64,000 nucleotides of DNA from Crenothrix sp043729335 (GCF_043729335.1 NZ_JAYTLQ010000028.1:1-64000), one strand, 5' to 3'. Counted from the first letter of the stretch, positions 27,269-35,590 are shown. Numbers and translations are program-made. Notes: a model not told the origin generated them from the letters alone.

Positions 27269-29926
27269 CTATTTAACAGTCGGCTCAACAATCGCCCTAG
27301 ATGTTCCAGGCCCTATACTTTCTGCCGCGTCTTTAAGGTAAGTCTGTTTTAAACGTTTAAATGCCGACCACAAGGTAGTGTCCATAACCACTTCGTTACC
27401 AATAGAGACAATAACCCTGGATAATTCCGGTATTTTGGTTTTGACTGACGTTAAATACACCGGCTGCACATATAAAATACTGTTGCCCATGGGCAAAATA
27501 ATCATGCGACCCATTTCTACCGTAGAACCGTATTTTCCCCATAAACTAAATTGAGCAGAAATTTCCGGACTTTGGTTAATTAAGGCTTCTACTTGAGCAG
27601 GGCCATTTACCTGCACATCTTTGCTAAATTTATAAACAGTAATGCCGGGCTTGTATTCTCCTAGGCGGCTACATTGCTTGCTATCCATGACACCGGCTAC
27701 GCCTATCATGCTGAGATTATCCCTATTAATGGGTGTCATGGGGTTGATCATGACAAATTCTTCTTTACCATTGCAGTTGCCAAAATTTACGGTTTGGTAG
27801 TACGGCAACACTTCTGCATCCCTCACCTGGGCTTGTGTCCAGGTTTCTGCTTGTTCGTAGAACAATTCTGGGCTTTGTTGATGGTATTTAGCAAAAATTT
27901 TCATTTGCAGATAATACAAATCACGCGGATAACGTAAGTGCTTACGCAATTCTTCGGGCATTTCCGGTAGACTTTTAAATAACCCTGGATAAGCATTGTT
28001 ATAGGCCTGAATCAGGCTATCTGATGGGTCAGAAATATAATAATCAACATCCCCATCCAGTGCATCAACCACTACTTTCACCGAGTTGCGGATATAGTTG
28101 AATTTTGCCTGGCCTGGGAAAAAACTATCATCAGCCGGTTTTGAAGCCGGGTAAAAGGGCGATAACGTATAAGTATCTTGTATCCAGTAAAATCTGTCTT
28201 GCGTTATCACTAAATAAGGATCTTTATCCAGATGCAAAAACGGTGTTAACTTTTTAATGCGCTCCTGAATATTCCGGTAGATTTTGACCTTGCTTTCAGT
28301 AGAAATGTTGGTCGAAAAAAACACGTTTTTTTCTTTAAAATAAACTGCAAATAAAGCTTTTCTAAAATAAGACGGAATTGGAATGCCACCTTTACCATGG
28401 TAAGCCGACTCATTATCTGGATCAGTACCGGCTATGCCTTTAATGTTTAAATTATTGGGGACAATGGCGTAATTATACTTACCCTCACCATAATAAATAT
28501 CGGGGTATTTAACACTAAAACCCATATCAGAGTGCATATCAAGATCACGCAAATGCCAGACCACCGGTTTTTCAGCATCTTGCGCAGCAGGTGTGGCTAC
28601 GGCGCCATAACCGTGTGTATAACGCAAATGGGTATTTTCCCAGTTTTGCGCTTCTTTTGGCAGTTTTAAGATATTGATCTCTCGAGCTGCCAAATTGACT
28701 TGTCGGATTTGATTAAGAATAGAATATTGATCCTCGTCAACCGATAAAAATTTGTAGTAAGGCCTGATGGCTTGTAATTGCTGGTAACTGTCCAGTAAAT
28801 ATTCCCTGTCCCACACGGGAATGTTCTCAAAGCGTGCTTGCGTACTCCACTTTTCTATGTCTGGTGCAGCATTCAATTTAATAGGAAGATCAACGTTTTT
28901 AACGTTGTTTAAATCGTAGGCATTTATGGTGGCATTAATATTATGCTGAATAAATGGTTTTTCCATTTTGACAGGGTTAGGGTTAACAATATATTCCTGA
29001 ATACTATTGGGAATAAAGCCTATTTTGGGTAAAATCAAAAAACTTACAAAAAGAACAGATGAAATAATCAGCGGCGATTTTATACGGTGGCGGTCTGAAA
29101 AAATATACAGACTTGCCGCAATGGCTACGGCCAAAAACGAGGCAATGCCCAACCAGATTAAAGGTAACTGGTAGCGAATTTCTGTAAAACCCGGGCCATA
29201 AAAGATAGGTTCGTGGCTATTGTTGTACAACAGCGAAAAGCGGTGCAGTAAAAATCCCCAGACTACAAAAATTACTACAAAACCCATCAAAATACTCAGA
29301 TGAATTTTTGCACCCATGTGAAATTCTCTACTTTGATCCGGAACAAAAATATGTTCCAGCCAATACAACGTACCCACCATAAAGAATAATAACATCGCTG
29401 TTATCAACAATTCCTGTTGAATAAGTGAGTAAATGGGATAGGACAGCATGTAAAAGCTGACATCATTGCCATAAATGGTTTCTTTTACCCCAGAATCACT
29501 GCCAAAGAAATACAGTAAGGATTGTTCCCATTGATTATAAAAAGGAATGGCAATAAATATGGCGAGTAGCAGGGAGACGGGCGTATATATTTTTGCCGAA
29601 CCATACATGAAAGCATCGGCAAAGCCTTGAAAGCGTTGGTTTTTAGTAAAGTTATTTAAAACTTCTTCGCGTGGGTTTAATCCTAAATAAGACGAAGCAA
29701 CCCAAAAATGGAAAAAGAAAATAACAAAAAAAGTGAGGGTAACGCCACCAGACAAAAAGTATTTGTACAGCAGTCGTAACCAAAAATACCCTTCGAGCTT
29801 TAAAGATTGGAACCACCATAAATCAACGAATAGATCCAAAAATATAAAATGAAAGGCGACAATCAGGACGACCACTAGAAGCAGTGTTGCTCCAATCAAC
29901 GCGGGTACTGATTTTAATTTCTGCAT
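27269..29926 (-). CDS. UPF0182 (COG1615) integral membrane protein
   Basis: An 885-residue protein with about seven N-terminal membrane helices in the first ~310 residues (for example ALIGATLLLVVVLIVAFHFIFL), then a large soluble region. The family motifs YTHGYGAVATP, YYGEG and a TRAI-like C-terminus are visible. UPF0182 members are widespread in cyanobacteria, actinobacteria and some proteobacteria, and have no established function. The soluble part, about residues 320-885, should face the periplasm or cytoplasm depending on helix count. It is a single-gene unit. Confidence 0.85.
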   Translation of the reverse strand: MQKLKSVPALIGATLLLVVVLIVAFHFIFLDLFVDLWWFQSLKLEGYFWLRLLYKYFLSGGVTLTFFVIFFFHFWVASSYLGLNPREEVLNNFTKNQRFQGFADAFMYGSAKIYTPVSLLLAIFIAIPFYNQWEQSLLYFFGSDSGVKETIYGNDVSFYMLSYPIYSLIQQELLITAMLLFFMVGTLYWLEHIFVPDQSREFHMGAKIHLSILMGFVVIFVVWGFLLHRFSLLYNNSHEPIFYGPGFTEIRYQLPLIWLGIASFLAVAIAASLYIFSDRHRIKSPLIISSVLFVSFLILPKIGFIPNSIQEYIVNPNPVKMEKPFIQHNINATINAYDLNNVKNVDLPIKLNAAPDIEKWSTQARFENIPVWDREYLLDSYQQLQAIRPYYKFLSVDEDQYSILNQIRQVNLAAREINILKLPKEAQNWENTHLRYTHGYGAVATPAAQDAEKPVVWHLRDLDMHSDMGFSVKYPDIYYGEGKYNYAIVPNNLNIKGIAGTDPDNESAYHGKGGIPIPSYFRKALFAVYFKEKNVFFSTNISTESKVKIYRNIQERIKKLTPFLHLDKDPYLVITQDRFYWIQDTYTLSPFYPASKPADDSFFPGQAKFNYIRNSVKVVVDALDGDVDYYISDPSDSLIQAYNNAYPGLFKSLPEMPEELRKHLRYPRDLYYLQMKIFAKYHQQSPELFYEQAETWTQAQVRDAEVLPYYQTVNFGNCNGKEEFVMINPMTPINRDNLSMIGVAGVMDSKQCSRLGEYKPGITVYKFSKDVQVNGPAQVEALINQSPEISAQFSLWGKYGSTVEMGRMIILPMGNSILYVQPVYLTSVKTKIPELSRVIVSIGNEVVMDTTLWSAFKRLKQTYLKDAAESIGPGTSRAIVEPTVK

Positions 29927-30745
29927 AATGCCCCCGTATGTGCTGCGTGTATGTTAACCCTGCGTAGATAAGCTATTAAAAACAAGCGTAGCTGACGCAT
30001 AGATGCTGGCGGGTATTCTAACACTCAATTAGATATTTATAATGCTTTAGGGCGGCAGACAATAGCGCCAATAGTGGAATGAATAGCCGATTTTCGCAAA
30101 ACATTAAGGTGATTTATAGTGCTACTAAGTCAACTAATTTTACAATGATTAAGCTTAACAAGTAATTGTAATGCCTTCCATTTGCTACCAGATTATGATC
30201 TTTTTCTAAATCGCATACCAAAGTATGTAAGAAAAAACGCACACAGACCCTTAAAATAAAATAAAATAAATTTTGTATGAAAATAATACAAGTCTTGTTC
30301 AGCATTGTGAATCTTAAACAATATATTGAAAAAGGCTTTAATCCTAGGTGTCATATTTATTTGCACAATCCAACTGTTGATTTATTTTTAACAGATTTTT
30401 GAAAAAATGAAGACATCCAAAATAATACCCCACGATTTTTTTAAGTTTATTTAAATTAATACGTTATATAGTCACCTCGGCAAAAACTATGCCACTAAAA
30501 AACATCTCTTTTAAAGATGGCTTAAAAAATGCTTGTTTCTATCTGTAGTAGTATTTTTTCTTATGGGCATCAACTGAGTCTAGGCTCATAGGTTGGCATG
30601 CCATCTATCTGATTGTGGCCAATGGCCTCGTAATCCGTTGAATCCTTTTTTAAAAAAGAAAAACTAGGGTCTTTCAATTTTTCTTTTTTAAAGTGGCGAA
30701 CGAATCTTTTACGAGGCATGACACCTTACTTTAGAGATCAAGTAT
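29927..30745. other. Long AT-rich intergenic region before the LuxR-type gene
   Basis: About 820 bp of AT-rich DNA without a convincing gene. The one 63-codon frame (30114-30305, minus) has no ribosome site or recognisable composition. Visible structures are TGGCATGCCA (30594-30603), a GGCCAATGGCC element just after it, and a perfect 12-bp inverted repeat at 30652-30689. Confidence 0.55.
30652..30689. terminator. A/T-only inverted repeat, possible bidirectional terminator
   Basis: AAAAAAGAAAAA (30652-30663) and TTTTTCTTTTTT (30678-30689) are perfect complements with a 14-nt loop. It sits 57 nt before the LuxR-type start codon, so it could also act in that gene's leader. Confidence 0.45.
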
Positions 30746-30979
30746 ATGAACGAAAATAATAATAACCCACTAACGCCTGCTCTGTGCAGGGTTATGGAAG
30801 CCTGTGTTAGTCTAAAAACAACAGAAACCAAAATAATAGCAGATCATTTAAATCGTTCCCCTGCCACTATCAGAAACGAATTTCAGCGGATTCTCGTGCT
30901 TATGAACGTGCATTCTCGATACGCTGCCTTAAAAACAGCCGAAGAAAAAGGCTGGCTAGATTCTGATACCAAACATTGA
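30746..30979 (+). CDS. Solo LuxR-type (GerE) helix-turn-helix protein
   Basis: A 77-residue protein that is little more than a LuxR C-terminal DNA-binding domain. It begins MNENNNNPLTPALCRVMEAC, with the family elements TKIIADHLNRSPATIRNEF as the helix-turn-helix and LMNVHSRYAALKTA as the last helix (compare KLxVxxRxxA). There is no receiver or ligand domain. It probably dimerises on inverted repeats like other GerE-type proteins. Eleven nt after its stop lies the first of two palindromes that precede two paralogous secreted-protein genes, making it the likely regulator of this local regulon (inference). Confidence 0.85.
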   Translation: MNENNNNPLTPALCRVMEACVSLKTTETKIIADHLNRSPATIRNEFQRILVLMNVHSRYAALKTAEEKGWLDSDTKH

Positions 30980-30990
30980 CTTTATTGCAA

Positions 30991-31010
30991 AATGATGCGA
31001 TCGCATTATT
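30991..31010 (+). promoter_or_regulatory. Palindromic operator 1
   Basis: AATGATGCGATCGCATTATT is a 20-bp inverted repeat with one mismatched pair, centred at 31000.5. It lies 52 nt (start to start) before the CCGTGCGG motif of leader 1, exactly as palindrome 2 does before leader 2. The size and symmetry suit a LuxR-type HTH dimer. Confidence 0.7.
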
Positions 31011-31031
31011 GCAAGTGTAAAGAAATATGAT

Positions 31032-31157
31032 TAATATTTTAGCCGTGCGGTTCATATTGTTTTTAGCCAGAGCTAGACAATATATTGGCATGAAACCCCG
31101 CACTTAAATTTAACTTAGAGGTGATTTACTTAAAACATTTTTTGGAGGTATATTGTA
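31032..31157 (+). promoter_or_regulatory. Promoter -10 and structured 5' leader 1
   Basis: A -10-like TAATAT is at 31032-31037, so transcription would start near 31043, placing palindrome 1 at about -42. The leader then folds: GTGC (31045-31048) with GCAC (31100-31103), GGTTCAT (31049-31055) with ATGAAACC (31090-31097, one bulged A), ATATTGT with ACAATAT inside (sharing 2 nt with the outer arm), and TAGC/GCTA closing a CAGA loop at 31064-31075. A TTTTTTGGAG ribosome site precedes the ATG at 31157. Leader 2 has the same architecture. Confidence 0.55.
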
Positions 31158-31558
31158 TGAAAGCTAAAATTTTACTCCCCGCTTTAATTGCTGGCTTAGT
31201 TGCTGTTACTGGTGTCCAAGCAGGTAAATATCCCGCACCCACTCCCGAAGACACAAGCGGGGTTGATTATTCCCATCCCGCACCAGCAACTCCCGCCCCA
31301 GTCTATGAACCCTGTTACAGAGCAGAACTTGTACATGGTAAATGGGATAATTATGGTAAGAGGTCAGGCGATAAATATGCGCATCAATCCAAAACCGTAG
31401 ATATAGGTGGCAAAACCTATAAACTCAAAGGTCTTGAGCTAATTTGCGTAGAGCCAGCTCCGGCACCCGTAGTAGCACCTCCACCAGCAGGTGGTGGTAA
31501 TTGCCATAAAACCAATACCTGCCCTGATACCGGCACGGATAATGGCTATCCAAAATAA
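31157..31558 (+). CDS. Small secreted four-cysteine protein, paralog 1
   Basis: With the ATG at 31157, behind TTGGAGG, the product is 133 residues. It has a Sec signal peptide MKAKILLPALIAGLVAVTG with likely cleavage after VQA. A Pro/Ala-rich stretch leads to a conserved core from Cys53 (EPCYRAELVHGKWD) to Cys97 (KTYKLKGLELICVEP). A Pro-rich spacer and a second cysteine pair (C116, C122 in NCHKTNTC) end the protein. The core is shared almost residue for residue with the gene at 32086. No known family is recognised. A periplasmic or extracellular disulfide-stabilised domain is likely. Confidence 0.85.
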   Translation: MKAKILLPALIAGLVAVTGVQAGKYPAPTPEDTSGVDYSHPAPATPAPVYEPCYRAELVHGKWDNYGKRSGDKYAHQSKTVDIGGKTYKLKGLELICVEPAPAPVVAPPPAGGGNCHKTNTCPDTGTDNGYPK

Positions 31559-31576
31559 CCTTCAAATAGCGTTTTA

Positions 31577-31620
31577 ATAACCAAGGATCAATAAGGAAAC
31601 TCAATTGACTCTTGAATCTT
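31577..31620 (+). terminator. Terminator after paralog 1
   Basis: CAAGGATCAAT pairs with ATTGACTCTTG around a GGAAACT-type loop, with one mismatch and one G-U pair. It matches in position and loop sequence the stronger terminator after paralog 2 (32468-32508). Confidence 0.55.
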
Positions 31621-31631
31621 TAATGGATGTG

Positions 31632-31660
31632 TTGCCTATTTTTAATTTAAAAGTAGGCAA
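31632..31660. terminator. Second hairpin downstream of paralog 1
   Basis: TTGCCTA (31632-31638) and TAGGCAA (31654-31660) enclose a T/A-rich loop. It may act as a secondary terminator. The remaining sequence up to 31927 has no visible gene. Confidence 0.4.
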
Positions 31661-31927
31661 TTCATGTTTACTTCCGGTTAAGAGTGTCGAAAATTTCCAT
31701 TCAATAGTGAATTATTTTCCATAAATCATACTTTTCAAGCTTCCTTATCTAAAACTCGCTTCTTATGCAATACATGGCTAAATCTTTCTATTAATTCATA
31801 AACAGCGTTTCCTTCCAAGCCTTGTCTGTTCGGTCTATTTGCTAGAACAGCGTTAGCAAATATTTACTATTTTTTGGGCGGATAAGTATAGATGAATAAC
31901 TCAAAAAAACTATCAATAAAGATTCAA

Positions 31928-31947
31928 AATGATGCAATTGCATCATT
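31928..31947 (+). promoter_or_regulatory. Palindromic operator 2
   Basis: AATGATGCAATTGCATCATT is a perfect 20-bp palindrome. It differs from operator 1 at only three positions, two of them a symmetric central pair (GATC versus AATT), and sits at the same 52-nt distance from the following CCGTGCGG leader motif (31980). It is the strongest operator candidate in the window after the Fur box. Confidence 0.75.
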
Positions 31948-31968
31948 GTTAAGTTAAGCCGTAGTCGG

Positions 31969-32086
31969 TAACCTACAAACCGTGCGGATGATATTGTTCT
32001 CAGCCAGAGCTAGGCAATAGGGTTATTTAGAACATCCGTACTTTATTTAGAGGTATTTTTATTTGAAAATTTTTTGGAGAAGTTTA
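31969..32086 (+). promoter_or_regulatory. Promoter -10 and structured 5' leader 2
   Basis: TAACCT (31969-31974) occupies the same offset as TAATAT in copy 1. The leader folds with an outer 9-bp stem GTGCGGATG (31982-31990) and CATCCGTAC (32033-32041), one pair being G-U, then TATTG/CAATA, then an inner AGC/GCT stem around the invariant AGCCAGAGCTAG. A TTTTTTGGAG ribosome site precedes the ATG at 32086. Outer-stem bases differ from leader 1 on both sides yet still pair. Confidence 0.6.
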
Positions 32087-32436
32087 TGAATGCTAAAGTT
32101 TTATTATCAGCTTTAATTGTTGGTTTATTTGCTGCGAGCGCTGCTGTAGCTGGCGACAAATCAGCTCCAGCTCCAGTAGAACCAACGTGGGATAAGCCAG
32201 TAAAGGTCGAGCCTATTCTTGAGCCATGCTATAAAGCAGAACTTGTTCATGGGCAGTGGGATAGCTGGGGAAAATCAGCCAATAAACATCCTAATAAATC
32301 CAAAACAGTGGAAATCGATGGCAAAACTTATAAGCTTAAAGGCCTCGAGTTAATTTGCATTGAGCCAGCAGCACCCGCACCAGCAACACCTGCTTGCGTT
32401 CCAACTAAATGGAATAACTATTGCGACAAGCCATAA
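32086..32436 (+). CDS. Small secreted four-cysteine protein, paralog 2
   Basis: The ATG at 32086 follows TTTTTTGGAGAAG and gives 116 residues; a TTG four codons upstream is in frame but less likely. The Sec signal peptide MNAKVLLSALIVGLFAASA probably cleaves after VAG or AVA. The mature protein has a Pro-rich start, the core Cys48 (EPCYKAELVHGQWD) to Cys91 (TYKLKGLELICIEP), then an Ala/Pro spacer and a second cysteine pair (C104, C113). It is a tandem paralog of 31157-31558, with a Trp-rich variation (WDSWGK). No known function; its cognate regulator may be the HTH protein at 30746. Confidence 0.85.
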   Translation: MNAKVLLSALIVGLFAASAAVAGDKSAPAPVEPTWDKPVKVEPILEPCYKAELVHGQWDSWGKSANKHPNKSKTVEIDGKTYKLKGLELICIEPAAPAPATPACVPTKWNNYCDKP

Positions 32437-32467
32437 AATTAAGCGAGTAAAATAGTACTTTAAATAA

Positions 32468-32508
32468 CCGGGGATCAATAAGGGAAACTCTATTGGTTCC
32501 TGGTTTTT
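32468..32508 (+). terminator. Rho-independent terminator after paralog 2
   Basis: AACCGGGGATCAATA and TATTGGTTCCTGGTT form a 15-bp stem with three G-U pairs and a loop AGGGAAACTC, followed by TTTT. It shares the GGATCAATAAGG core with the structure after paralog 1. Confidence 0.8.
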
Positions 32509-32549
32509 AGTATTGGTAAATTTATCAGATATATCTGTAATAATTTGCT

Positions 32550-33380
32550 TTAAGCTGCTGCACCCCGTAAATATAAAAGCGCCCCTACATCAGTATACGC
32601 AACATCATGCTCACTGCCTTTAGGCGCAAACTGATAATCATTTTCGCGCAGCAACACATCACCCAGAAAAATTTCCCCGCTTAACATCATGCACTCTTCG
32701 TTTTGGCTATGAAGATGGCCAGCACAACTTGCGCCCGCTTCTAAACGGTAAAAATAAGACGCTGATATTCCATCGGTAAGCAATTGTTTTCTAAAAACAC
32801 CGGGTTGTAACTCTTGCCAGCCTTCATCATCGTTATAAACCGTAGTAGCCACACCGCGTTGCACAGGTAACAAGCCACCGATTATCTCGCGTAAGGTAGC
32901 AGATTTATCACCAATGGAAGTACCACGCAAATAAGCCAACGCACCTTGCCGTGATCCAATACACGCATGGCGACTACCGGGCGGCGATACATGATAATCA
33001 AATTGCTTTAATTGCAAGTCACCCATGTGTAGATCACCACGCAAAACAACACCTTCTTCCAGCCAGTTATGACGATGCACCGGCAAAGTGGCACCCGCAG
33101 AAAATTCAACTAATACCGAATTACCACACGTACCACTCCACAACGGTTTGAAGCGAATACCGGTTTTTAACGTTTGCCAAACACCTTTCTTTGCCCTGAC
33201 CGTAAGCAGTGCTGCATGATTGGCAACGCTTTGGGCAACACGCGCTTTTAGCCGAGCTTCAATGGCTTGTTGATTGATCTGCGAGGGCTCAAAAGGCTTT
33301 ATTTCCGCCAATAACAGGCGGTTTAGTTCGCTTTGCTCCGAGTCATCGGGCGAAAATTTATTTTTTAAATGACTGTTCAT
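32550..33380 (-). CDS. Double-cupin ChrR-like protein, probable anti-sigma factor
   Basis: A 276-residue protein with an N-terminal helical part and two ChrR-type cupin domains. Metal-ligand sets are visible in both: His102, His104, Glu109, His138 in cupin 1 and His222, His224, Glu228/229, His258 in cupin 2. It directly follows an ECF sigma gene (36-nt gap), the arrangement of RpoE-ChrR pairs that respond to singlet oxygen or peroxides. Unlike ChrR, its N-terminus shows no HxxxCxxC zinc site, so sigma binding must differ or the protein may only sense. Role as anti-sigma is inferred from context. Confidence 0.75.
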   Translation of the reverse strand: MNSHLKNKFSPDDSEQSELNRLLLAEIKPFEPSQINQQAIEARLKARVAQSVANHAALLTVRAKKGVWQTLKTGIRFKPLWSGTCGNSVLVEFSAGATLPVHRHNWLEEGVVLRGDLHMGDLQLKQFDYHVSPPGSRHACIGSRQGALAYLRGTSIGDKSATLREIIGGLLPVQRGVATTVYNDDEGWQELQPGVFRKQLLTDGISASYFYRLEAGASCAGHLHSQNEECMMLSGEIFLGDVLLRENDYQFAPKGSEHDVAYTDVGALLYLRGAAA

Positions 33381-33416
33381 AATTGTAGAGATGATTTTGT
33401 ATCATCAGCTGATTCC

Positions 33417-34112
33417 TTAAGATAAATTGCCATCACCCAGCACCTGTTTTAAATGTATTAACGCACGTCGGATCATAGACTTAACCGTCCCTAACTGTAA
33501 TCCACTGTAATGGGCGACTTCTTCATGCGTTAACCCTTGAAAAAATGCCAGCGCAATCACTTGCTGGGTAGTGGGGTCCAGTGCTGCCAAGGCGGTGTGC
33601 AAGCTACTGTTTTCTTGCACGGCTTCCAGTAAGTTTAGCGGATTATCAGTAGAACTCGGGACACTATCAATCATCTCTTGGTTATCTGCTACTGGGTTAT
33701 CCTTGTGGCGCAGGGCATCTAAAGCGCGGCTTCTGGCGATAGTCATGATCCAGGTGATTGCGTTGCCGCGTGCTGGATCAAAACGCGGCGCTTGCCGCCA
33801 CACCTGCCAAAAAGTGTCTTCCATAACTTCTTCGGCGGTTTGCGCGCAGCGCGTAATTCTTAAGGCTAAACTGTAGACACGCGCCATCATTATCTTATAA
33901 AGCGTGGCAAAGGCTAATTGGTCTTGATCAATAATTTTATCCAGCAAATCGCCGAGCAGTTGTTTTTCATCACGCATAGCGCCTGTTGCCAAGTCATCCG
34001 CTATAGAATCATCCATCCGCTGCAACTCAGCATCAAGCAACTGAGAAGCTGAGGACTCAACAGATTCTATATCCATATTTTGATTATTTTCGCGGCCAAT
34101 TTTATCATTCAT
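33417..34112 (-). CDS. ECF-family RNA polymerase sigma factor
   Basis: A 231-residue sigma factor. Region 2 covers about 66-136 (AFATLYKIMMARVYSLAL, EVMEDTFWQVWRQ, ITWIMTIARSRALD) and region 4 about 170-224 (ALAALDPTTQQVIALAFFQGLTHEEVA, LGTVKSMIRRALIHL). An unusual acidic N-terminal extension of about 60 residues precedes region 2. Met13 is an alternative start. It pairs with the downstream double-cupin gene and is divergent from a secreted beta-propeller gene, which may be a target. No sequence matching the known TGATCC-type ECF promoter was found by eye in the 240-bp divergent gap. Confidence 0.9.
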   Translation of the reverse strand: MNDKIGRENNQNMDIESVESSASQLLDAELQRMDDSIADDLATGAMRDEKQLLGDLLDKIIDQDQLAFATLYKIMMARVYSLALRITRCAQTAEEVMEDTFWQVWRQAPRFDPARGNAITWIMTIARSRALDALRHKDNPVADNQEMIDSVPSSTDNPLNLLEAVQENSSLHTALAALDPTTQQVIALAFFQGLTHEEVAHYSGLQLGTVKSMIRRALIHLKQVLGDGNLS

Positions 34113-34352
34113 TAAATCTTATCTATCTATACGCAAAATCAGTAAAAGTGGATGCAAAAAGTAACAACGCAAATAAGTATACGGCCAAGCAAGTTTGTTC
34201 TCCAGGCAATTCCTAACGACAGCATTATTTCCATACGCTCGGACATATTATCAGGATGCACGCACATAGAGGAGTTGATTTACCAAGTGTACTATAAACC
34301 ACAACACCAATCAGGACGGTGTTACCCCCTCATAATATTTTGGAGATTTCAC

Positions 34353-35468
34353 ATGAACATCTTACTTCGATCCATTTCAGGTATCGCATTACTGTCAGCC
34401 TTGCCATTATCATCAGCCTTGGCCGCTGATCCTATCGGTAAGTTATATACCATGAGCAATGCCACAACAGGCAATGAAATATTAGTTTACTCCCGCCGTG
34501 CCGATGGCAGTTTATCGCAGACCGATCATGTTGGCACTTATGGCTTGGGAACTGGAACTGGTCTTGGCAACCAAAGTGCTTTAACACTGAGCGGCGATGG
34601 TGCTTTGCTTTTTGCTGTCAATGCTGGCAATAACTCAATTTCATCGTTTCGTATTACTGCAACAGGGCTGGAATTTGTTAAAACCGTATCATCTGGGGGT
34701 GTAAGTCCTGTGAGCCTCACGGAAGATCGTGGCCGACTGTTCGTACTGAATGCTGGTGATGCGACACATGGGGGTAACATCAGTGGTTTTTGGACTGAAA
34801 ATACCGGTGATTTAGAAGCTATCCACAATTCCAGACGACCTTTAAGCAATGCCGCCGCCGGAACCGGGGCGGCACAAATTAGCTTTAGCGATAACGGAAA
34901 ACAACTTATCGTCACCGAAAAAGCCACTAACTTGATATTGACCTACCGGTTAAACGACTATAACAGACCAAGCTGGCCAAAATCTAACACCTCATCCGGT
35001 GCGACACCCTTCGGATTCGCTGTCGGCAAACGCAACCAGTTCTTCGTCTCCAATGCCGCTGGTGGTGCAGCCAATGGTTCTTCATTGTCCTCATATAAGC
35101 TGTTAGCCTCCGGCCAATTGAACACGATTAGTCCAACGGTTGGCGCAGGCGAAACCGCAGCGTGTTGGGTAACATTAACCCCCGATGGCCGTTACGCATT
35201 TACCACCAATACCGGCAGTGGCACGATTTCTTCGTTTCGCATCGGTTTTAATGGCGCTGTCGCTGTAGAGAATAATGATTCTGGTATTACTGGAGCAGGC
35301 ACAGCGCCCATTGATATGGATATTAGCCCTGACAGCCGCATCCTGTATACGTTAAATTCAGGCAACGAAACCATTTCCAGTTTTTCAGTGGGTTTAAATG
35401 GCGATCTTACCTTAGTAAAAACATTAACAGGTTTACCAGACGGCGCTAATGGTTTGGTCGTACAATAA
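34353..35468 (+). CDS. Secreted lactonase/YncE-like beta-propeller protein
   Basis: The ATG at 34353 follows TTGGAGATTTCAC and opens a Sec signal peptide, MNILLRSISGIALLSALPLSS, cleaved near ALA. The mature ~350 residues consist of repeated blades with motifs such as LYTMSNATTGNEI, LLFAVNAGNNSISSFRI, YAFTTNTGSGTISSFRI and LYTLNSGNETISSFSVG, as in seven-bladed 6-phosphogluconolactonase-like or YncE-like propellers. Being exported, a sugar-lactonase role is unlikely; binding or scaffolding in the periplasm or outside fits better. It is divergent from the ECF sigma gene and 122 nt upstream of the P460-like cytochrome. Confidence 0.82.
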   Translation: MNILLRSISGIALLSALPLSSALAADPIGKLYTMSNATTGNEILVYSRRADGSLSQTDHVGTYGLGTGTGLGNQSALTLSGDGALLFAVNAGNNSISSFRITATGLEFVKTVSSGGVSPVSLTEDRGRLFVLNAGDATHGGNISGFWTENTGDLEAIHNSRRPLSNAAAGTGAAQISFSDNGKQLIVTEKATNLILTYRLNDYNRPSWPKSNTSSGATPFGFAVGKRNQFFVSNAAGGAANGSSLSSYKLLASGQLNTISPTVGAGETAACWVTLTPDGRYAFTTNTGSGTISSFRIGFNGAVAVENNDSGITGAGTAPIDMDISPDSRILYTLNSGNETISSFSVGLNGDLTLVKTLTGLPDGANGLVVQ

Positions 35469-35590
35469 AGTACCAGGATTGCTGTTTAGCGGGTTGATTA
35501 TGGTCGCTTGCTAAATGGCTTAATCTTGTTTTTACAGGTGGTCTTTACAAGCAAGATCGCCTGTAGTCTCACAAATCAGGAGTACATTAC

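Noticed and set aside
30114..30305. 63-codon minus-strand frame in the long AT-rich gap
   Set aside because: Low-complexity AT-rich sequence without a ribosome site or recognisable protein features.
34113..34352. ECF promoter in the divergent gap between the sigma gene and the beta-propeller gene
   Set aside because: No pair resembling the known RpoE/ChrR-type -35 and -10 elements could be identified by eye, so none is annotated.
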